Positions 43,001 to 48,233 of a DNA stretch of 48,233 bases are shown here, piece by piece. How positions within the stretch are numbered: the first letter of the stretch is position 1; each line of letters opens with the position of its first letter. The stretch is from Microbacterium sp. UFMG61 (GTDB taxonomy: Bacteria > Actinomycetota > Actinomycetes > Actinomycetales > Microbacteriaceae). The notes beneath the pieces are model-generated. The model was not told the origin of the DNA. It searched no databases and was given only the letters and a program-made list of their open reading frames with translations. The position numbers and the translations under genes were made by a program. The stretch is from assembly GCF_015354505.1 (NCBI RefSeq), contig NZ_JACAFP010000016.1, positions 1-48,233 on the forward strand, in the 5' to 3' direction.

Positions 43001-44203
43001 TCAGGCCGCCCGCGCCGACATGGCCGAGCCGAGCAGCACCATGCGCATGCAGCGCTCCGCCGCGTCGCGCAGCAGCGCCTCGCCGTGCACCACCGCCTGC
43101 TCCAAGGGCATCGGGACCGTGATGATCGAGGCGATCGCGTCGATCCCGATGTCGTGCACCGTCGGCGCCCCCTGTCCCAGCGACCCTGCGATCCCGAGCA
43201 CCGGCACTCCGGCGACGCGCGCTCGCATGGCGATCTCCGCGGGCACCTTGCCTCGCGGCGTCTGGAAGTCGATCGCGCCCTCCGCCGTGATGACGAGGTC
43301 GGCCACGGCCATCAGCTCGTCGAGCTCATTGGGCAGAAGGCCACTGTCGAGCAGCACCTCGAAGCGGGGGGCCAGTCGGGCGCCGAGCACGGCCGCCAGT
43401 CCGGCACCGAGACCGCCGGATGCTCCGGTGCCGCCGCCCGTGCGCACGTCCATGCTCGAGCCGTGCGGGCTCTGCTCCTCGAGCAGCCCCGCCCACGCAT
43501 CGAAGGCCACGGCCAGGTCCTCCACCTGTTCGGGCGTCGCGCCCTTCTGCGGCCCGAACACACGCGCGACGCCCCGCGGTCCGCACAGCACGTTGTGGAT
43601 GTTGCAGGCGAGGATGATCTCGACATCCCCGATGCGCGGGTGCAGACCGTCGAGGTCGAGACGCACCGCCTCGGCGAGGTGGCGGCCACCCGCCGCGATC
43701 TGCACGCCGTCGGCGTCGAGGATGCGCACGCCGAGAGCCTCGAGGGCTCCCGCTCCCCCGTCGCTCGTGCCGGAGTCTCCGCACCCGACCACGATGCGCT
43801 CGGCTCCGTCGTCGAGCGCCGCGGCGATGAGCTCGCCGACACCGCGGGTGGTCGTCTCGCCGGGGTCTCGACGGTCGCGGGGCACGAGCCGCAGACCTGC
43901 GGCGGATGCCATCTCGACGACGGCCGTGCCTCGTGCGTGTCCGCCCAGACGCGCCCAGTGAGCAGCGACCGGTGCGCCGACCGGCCCCGTGACGGTGAGC
44001 GGCACCAGTTCGCCCCCGGTGGCCGCGGCGAGCGCCGCTGCCGTGCCCTCACCGCCGTCGGGCACCGGGAACTCGTCGACCTGCACGCCCGGGATGACCC
44101 GGCGCACACCGGAGGCGATCGCCTGCGCGACGACTTCGGCGCTGAGACTCTCTTTGAAACCGCTCGGTGCGATCAGGATGCGCTGCGGGATGTGGATGGA
44201 CAT
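43001..44203 (-). CDS. glxK: Glycerate kinase (GlxK/GarK family)
   Basis: The 400-residue cytoplasmic enzyme phosphorylates D-glycerate. Family features are visible: RILIAPSGFKESLSA, FPVPDGGEGT, the GCGDSGTSDGGAG loop, FGPQKGA and LVITAEGAIDFQT. ATG 44203 is supported by AAGGAGG five bases upstream. It follows the DASS-type transporter by 112 bp on the same strand, suggesting that the transporter imports glycerate or a compound converted to it. Confidence 0.95.
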   Translation of the reverse strand: MSIHIPQRILIAPSGFKESLSAEVVAQAIASGVRRVIPGVQVDEFPVPDGGEGTAAALAAATGGELVPLTVTGPVGAPVAAHWARLGGHARGTAVVEMASAAGLRLVPRDRRDPGETTTRGVGELIAAALDDGAERIVVGCGDSGTSDGGAGALEALGVRILDADGVQIAAGGRHLAEAVRLDLDGLHPRIGDVEIILACNIHNVLCGPRGVARVFGPQKGATPEQVEDLAVAFDAWAGLLEEQSPHGSSMDVRTGGGTGASGGLGAGLAAVLGARLAPRFEVLLDSGLLPNELDELMAVADLVITAEGAIDFQTPRGKVPAEIAMRARVAGVPVLGIAGSLGQGAPTVHDIGIDAIASIITVPMPLEQAVVHGEALLRDAAERCMRMVLLGSAMSARAA

Positions 44204-44226
44204 GATTTCCTCCTTATGCGCCCCGG

Positions 44227-44278
44227 AGGGCGGCTTCGCCCTTTCGGGCACGACGATCACCGCTGCACCGGCGGTGCA
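44227..44278. terminator. Two hairpins between transporter and glycerate kinase genes
   Basis: AGGGCG-GCTT-CGCCCT (44227-44242) is a 6-bp stem with a four-base loop. TGCACCG-G-CGGTGCA (44264-44278) is a near-perfect palindrome with a one-base centre. The first may end or attenuate transcription; the second looks more like an operator. No T-tract follows. Confidence 0.45.
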
Positions 44279-44315
44279 CGCGGAACGGGTGTGACGGGGA
44301 GTCCGGAACGGGAGG

Positions 44316-45926
44316 TCAGCGCAGAAGCGGCAGACCCATCGCGGGCCAGATCCAGAGGGCGAAGACGGCGACGAGCACGAACATCGCCGGGGCGAGCAGC
44401 ACCGACAGTCGGCGCAGATCCTTCGGGGTGAAGCCGTGCGGCACGACATCGGGGTCGGCGAACATCGCGACCGGCTTGGCCGAGCTGGGGAGCGTGTGGC
44501 AGAAACCCGCGGCGGCCGTCGACGCGAAGGCCGCCGCCATCGGATCGACTCCCAGGGCGGGAGCGAGGGAGATCACGACGGGGATGATCGCCGCCGAGCG
44601 TGCGGACCGCGACGGGATGAGCAGATGGGCCGCGGTCGACACCGCGATCACCACCAGCACGAACACCACGGCGCTGGCGGTGCCGAGACCGCTGAGCGGA
44701 GCGAGCGCCGTCGTGCTCAACCAGGTCGCCGCCCCGGTGCTGGTGAGTGCGGACGCGAGGGCGAGCGTGGCCGACAGGAAGAGGAGGAGCGACCAGGGGA
44801 CGCGTGTGACGGCGGAGGGGAACGTCGTGCATCCGATGCCCGGCGACACGGCGGCGACGGCTCCCAGCAGGGCGACCAGCGCCGGAGTGAGGTGATGCAG
44901 GGGCTCGGTCGCCCAGAGCACGATCACGGCTCCGAGCAGGATCGCCGCCCGACGCTCGACGGCGCTGAGCGGGCCGGTCACATGCGTCGTGGCAGAGCGA
45001 GCGATGTCGGCGGGGGTCAGGCGCAGCGGTGTCGCCCGGTCGGCACGACGCGTGAAGCGCCACAGGATGATCTCGCACGCCGCGTGCGACGACACGACCG
45101 CGAGCGGAAGCCCGAGCCACAGCCATCCGAGGAAGCTGAATCCCGGCTCTCCTGCCGCACGAAGCAGCTGATCGGTGATGATGTGCGCTCCCGCGCCGAG
45201 CAGGGATCCGACGGCCGACAGCAGGACCACCGTCGGCATGAGCAGAGCGAGTGCCCTGACGACGCGCTCGCGACCGGGCAGGAGGTCGGCGACCGCGGTG
45301 AACACCGGCACGGCGAGCGCCGCGCGCCCCGACGTGGCGGGCACGGCGAAGGCGGTGATCGTGAGCGCCACGGTGGTCAGGTGGAACAGGCTGCGCGGTC
45401 CGCGGGCGAAGCGCAGCAGGTGCGCGGCACCGCGCAGGGCGAGCCCGGATGACGAGACTCCCGCTGCGATGACGAACGCTCCGATGAGAAGCCAGATCGT
45501 CTCGTCTCCGAGCGACGCGAAGAACGTGGTCGCCGGAAGAATGCCGGTGACGATCAGCGCGACAGCGGCGAGGAATGCGACGAGCGTGTCGTCGAGCGCC
45601 GTGGCGGCCCACGCCCACACTGCGAGGAGGAACACCGTGATCGTCACGGCGATCGGCAGGGTCATGCCGCCGCTGCCGGTCGGGGCGGAGCCGACGGTCG
45701 CCATCGCGACGCCGGCCAGCAGGATCGCCGCAGCGATCACGAGCCGGATCACGGTGCTGCGTCGGAGGGGTGTCCGCCGGCGACGGGGCCGGGGCGGGCG
45801 TTCCGCCGGGGTGCGGAGCGAAAGGGTCTGCGGATCGGTCCACCGCGCGCCGGAGCGCTGCGGCGGGACCGTGGCGAAACGCGCGCGCTCGGCGACCGGT
45901 GTGGTGCTGTCGACGGAGGTGTTCAT
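44316..45926 (-). CDS. DASS/SLC13-type anion transporter
   Basis: The 536-residue membrane protein has a 75-residue soluble N-terminus and then about 12-14 hydrophobic segments. The motifs TFFASLGDETIWLLIGAF and IPSRSARSAAIIPV are DASS/SLC13 features, which bind carboxylates or sulfate, often with sodium. ATG 45926 overlaps the response regulator stop as ATGA. The coupling with a two-component system and a glycerate kinase suggests a glycerate- or hydroxy-dicarboxylate importer; the substrate is inferred. Confidence 0.85.
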   Translation of the reverse strand: MNTSVDSTTPVAERARFATVPPQRSGARWTDPQTLSLRTPAERPPRPRRRRTPLRRSTVIRLVIAAAILLAGVAMATVGSAPTGSGGMTLPIAVTITVFLLAVWAWAATALDDTLVAFLAAVALIVTGILPATTFFASLGDETIWLLIGAFVIAAGVSSSGLALRGAAHLLRFARGPRSLFHLTTVALTITAFAVPATSGRAALAVPVFTAVADLLPGRERVVRALALLMPTVVLLSAVGSLLGAGAHIITDQLLRAAGEPGFSFLGWLWLGLPLAVVSSHAACEIILWRFTRRADRATPLRLTPADIARSATTHVTGPLSAVERRAAILLGAVIVLWATEPLHHLTPALVALLGAVAAVSPGIGCTTFPSAVTRVPWSLLLFLSATLALASALTSTGAATWLSTTALAPLSGLGTASAVVFVLVVIAVSTAAHLLIPSRSARSAAIIPVVISLAPALGVDPMAAAFASTAAAGFCHTLPSSAKPVAMFADPDVVPHGFTPKDLRRLSVLLAPAMFVLVAVFALWIWPAMGLPLLR

Positions 45927-46582
45927 CGGAATCGGTATCCTGCCCCGCGCACGGTCTCGATGCGATCGGCGCCGATCTTGCCGCGCAGCGCACGGACGTA
46001 CACATCGACGACGTTCGAGGCGGGATCGAAGTCCATGCCCCACACGTGTCCGATCAGCTGATCGCGGGACAGCACCTGCCCGGCGTTCTCGAGGAACACC
46101 TCGAGCAGCGAGAACTCGCGCGAGGTGAGCTCGCGCATCGCGCCGGCGACGGTGACACTGCGGGCCCGCACATCGACCCTCACGTCGCCGTGCGACAGGA
46201 CCGGTCCCGTGGAACGCCCCTCGCCGTCTCCGATGCGCAGGCGCACCCGGGCGACGAGCTCGGCGAACTGGAACGGCTTGGTGACGTAGTCGTTGGCGCC
46301 GCTCTCGAGTCCGCGCACCGTGTCGATGACCGAATCGCGTGCGGTGAGGATGATCACGGGGGTCGTGACGCCCTCGCCGCGGAGGTTCGCGAGCACGTCG
46401 AACCCGTCGATGCCGCCGAGACCGATGTCGAGAAGCACGAGATCGAAGGCTCCGCTGCGGGCCATCAGCAGCGCGGTGTGGCCGTCGGCCGCCTCGGCGG
46501 TGTCGTATCCGGCGGACCGCAGGCCGCGTCGCACGAACGACGTGATGTGCGGGTCGTCCTCGGCTATCAGGATGCTGCGCAT
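45923..46582 (-). CDS. OmpR-family response regulator
   Basis: The 219-residue protein has a receiver domain (AEDDPH acidic pocket, phospho-acceptor Asp in LVLLDIGLGG at about 53, Thr in ILTARD, Lys in YVTKPF) and an OmpR winged helix (REFSLLEVFLENAGQVLSRDQL; VVDVYVRALRGKI). It lies one base after the histidine kinase stop and overlaps the transporter start, so all three are coupled. Confidence 0.95.
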   Translation of the reverse strand: MRSILIAEDDPHITSFVRRGLRSAGYDTAEAADGHTALLMARSGAFDLVLLDIGLGGIDGFDVLANLRGEGVTTPVIILTARDSVIDTVRGLESGANDYVTKPFQFAELVARVRLRIGDGEGRSTGPVLSHGDVRVDVRARSVTVAGAMRELTSREFSLLEVFLENAGQVLSRDQLIGHVWGMDFDPASNVVDVYVRALRGKIGADRIETVRGAGYRFR

Positions 46583-46583
46583 G

Positions 46584-48173
46584 TCAGGCCTTCCTCTCCG
46601 CGGTGTCTGCGACCGCGTCTGACGGAGCGGGGATGTCGATGCCGAAGGTGGCGCCCTCGCCGAGCACGCTGTCGACCCAGGCGGATCCGCCGTGTCCGTC
46701 GGCGATGGCGCGGACGATCGCGAGGCCGAGCCCTGACCCCCGGCGCACACCGGCGCTGTCACCCCGGGCGAAACGCTCGAAGATGCGCTCGGCATCCGCG
46801 GCCGCCACTCCGGGGCCGCTGTCTCGCACCCAGACGCGGAGGCGACGGTCTGCTCCGCTGCCGTCGAACCGCGAACCGAGCTCGATCCGGTCACCGGCTT
46901 CGGTCACCTGCATGGCGTTCGCGGCGAGCTGCAGTACTGCCTGGGTCACGCGCTGAGGGTCGAGGGCGGTGGGTCCCTCGGCGATCTCCACGAGCTGCCA
47001 GCGCCGATCGCCCAGTGCCTGTGCCTTCGCCTCGATGTCGAGGGTCAGGGTCGAGACCTCGCAGTTGGCGACGCGCACGAAGTCGGGCTGCTCGGCCCGC
47101 GCGAGCACCAGCAGGTCGGTGACGATGCGGCTCATGCGATCGAGCTCCCCGCTCACCAGACGCAGGGTCGCGGCGCGCTCCTCGGGGTCTTCGCTGAGCA
47201 GCTCGAGCTGCCCGCGGACGATCGTGATGGGTGTGCGCAGCTCGTGGCCGGCATCGTCGACGAACCGCTGCTGGGTCGCATGCACGGTCTCGAGCCTGTC
47301 GAGCATCCCGTTGAAGGTCGCGGCGACGGCGGCGATGTCGTCGGTGCCCTCGACGGGCACCCGAGCGGTGAGATCGTGCTCGCTGATGTCACGGGCGACC
47401 CGGTAGACCTCACGGACCGGAGCGAGGATCTGACCTGCGACCAGCCACGCGACGCCCGAGCTGAGAAGCAGACCGATCAGTGCGACCCAGGCGATCGTGG
47501 CGAAGGTGCCGTCGACCTGGTCGCGGGCATCCTGCGTGTACTGCACGATCAGGACCGCCCCCTGCTGCTCTCCGGCGGTGAAGTCGAGTCGTCCCCAGCG
47601 CAACGGCCCCGAGTCGGAGGACTCCGTCGCCCCCGAGCGCGCATCGTCCGCGAGCAGCGCCGTGACGAGGGCTTCGCCCCCGGGGACCCCGGAGAAGTCG
47701 ACGTCGCTGTCGCCCGTTGCACGACCGCCGGCGCCCGACGCTGCGGCGTGCGGCGTGCCGGTGCGGCCGCTCGCGATCGCGATGGGCGCTCCGTCGACGG
47801 CGGCGACCACCACCTCGTCCTCGTGGACCGACTGACGAGCCAGGTACTCACTGAGCAGCGCCGTGGCCGACGAGTACCCGCCGGCCGCCGCATCCTCGGC
47901 GAACCGCGTGAACTCCGCCGCCTCCTGCTCGATCTCGGTGTTGGCCGTCTGCTCGACGCTCGCGAGGAAGATGCTCCGCCCCATCAATCCGACGGCGACC
48001 AGCGTGATGAGGGTGCTGAGGATGATCCACAGTGTGATGCGCCAGCGTGCGGGCAGGGTGCGCGGTCGCAGGGTGCGCAGCGGCTCGCCTCCGCGGTGCG
48101 GTGCCGGACGATCGGTCTGGCGAGGGGTAGGCGTCTCGATCACGTCGATCGGCAGCGTCGGAGCGTCAGTCAT
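46584..48173 (-). CDS. Sensor histidine kinase
   Basis: The protein has two membrane helices (about residues 45-70 and 225-250) flanking an extracytoplasmic sensor region, a HAMP domain, the phospho-acceptor His in DDAGHELRTP (HisKA) and a HATPase with N-box LAANAMQ, G1 DSGPGV and G2 GSGLGLAIV. The ligand is unknown but the coupled genes suggest an organic acid. Three in-frame starts compete: 48197, 48176 and 48173; I prefer the last, because the DNA above it codes an Asp-rich tail in another frame. Confidence 0.92.
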   Translation of the reverse strand: MTDAPTLPIDVIETPTPRQTDRPAPHRGGEPLRTLRPRTLPARWRITLWIILSTLITLVAVGLMGRSIFLASVEQTANTEIEQEAAEFTRFAEDAAAGGYSSATALLSEYLARQSVHEDEVVVAAVDGAPIAIASGRTGTPHAAASGAGGRATGDSDVDFSGVPGGEALVTALLADDARSGATESSDSGPLRWGRLDFTAGEQQGAVLIVQYTQDARDQVDGTFATIAWVALIGLLLSSGVAWLVAGQILAPVREVYRVARDISEHDLTARVPVEGTDDIAAVAATFNGMLDRLETVHATQQRFVDDAGHELRTPITIVRGQLELLSEDPEERAATLRLVSGELDRMSRIVTDLLVLARAEQPDFVRVANCEVSTLTLDIEAKAQALGDRRWQLVEIAEGPTALDPQRVTQAVLQLAANAMQVTEAGDRIELGSRFDGSGADRRLRVWVRDSGPGVAAADAERIFERFARGDSAGVRRGSGLGLAIVRAIADGHGGSAWVDSVLGEGATFGIDIPAPSDAVADTAERKA

Positions 48174-48233
48174 CATCGCCGCCGTCGTCTCCGTCATCGT
48201 CTCCGTCGTCGTCCTGGGGTTGCGGTGCGGGAG
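48166..48233 (-). CDS. C-terminal Asp-rich tail of an upstream gene (partial)
   Basis: In a frame different from the kinase, the minus strand reads Pro-Gln then a run of Asp/Gly codons (DDDGDDDGDDGGDDD) and stops at TGA 48168-48166. The first part lies outside the window. The acidic bias is too strong to be a chance shadow. It would overlap the kinase start by eight bases. The protein's identity cannot be judged. Confidence 0.6.
   Translation of the reverse strand, partial: PAPQPQDDDGDDDGDDGGDDD

Overview
The window is high-GC actinobacterial DNA, most like Microbacterium or a close relative in the Microbacteriaceae. This is inferred from strongly G/C third codon positions, the RamB-type regulator beside aceA/aceB, the hadA/hadB-like/murB block, and many start codons that lie only 6-7 bases after a TAnnnT-type -10 box (leaderless transcripts). 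I saw no rRNA, tRNA, CRISPR array or insertion sequence. Nearly all of the DNA is coding, and translational coupling (ATGA, GTGA and TGATG overlaps) runs through every operon.

Layout. 1-4006: GABA/amino acid catabolism (permease cut by the left edge, gabT, and a divergent PucR-type regulator). 4007-4403: a non-coding convergent gap filled with two kinds of tandem repeat. 4404-9439 (minus): a HAD phosphatase, a PhnD/PhnC/PhnE/PhnE-type ABC importer and an RpiR/SIS regulator in one coupled operon. 9575-11655: an unknown protein and an aromatic-acid-type MFS transporter separated by a striking palindrome. 11719-13039: a metallo-beta-lactamase-fold protein and a divergent TetR regulator with a clear double operator. 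13053-17679: the glyoxylate shunt (ramB divergent from aceA-aceB). 17791-20423: a small unknown protein, an AraC regulator, an 8-bp repeat array and an Lrp regulator. 20539-21633: alanine dehydrogenase. 21702-29282 (minus): a catabolic operon for an aromatic acid handled as its CoA thioester (PaaX regulator, small cupin, thioesterase, CoA ligase, salicylyl-CoA/2-aminobenzoyl-CoA hydroxylase-type fusion, Rid protein, FAH hydrolase). 29320-32651: Lrp regulator, amino acid permease, aminotransferase.

33119-42963 (minus) looks like one ten-gene transcript: two MaoC-type dehydratases, murB, the NAD-salvage pair pnuC-nadR, then a five-gene block made of a MoxR AAA+ ATPase, an unknown protein, a protein joining an HEXXH metallopeptidase-like domain to a VWA domain, another unknown protein and a PaaK-like acyl-adenylating enzyme. 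That five-gene block is the best candidate for an undescribed system. 43001-48233 (minus): a two-component system coupled to a DASS-type anion transporter and a glycerate kinase, with the Asp-rich tail of an upstream gene at the right edge.

The overall theme is uptake and breakdown of amino acids, aromatic acids and small organic acids, with acetyl-CoA entering the glyoxylate shunt. Assignments rest on motif and family recognition by eye; no database search was run.
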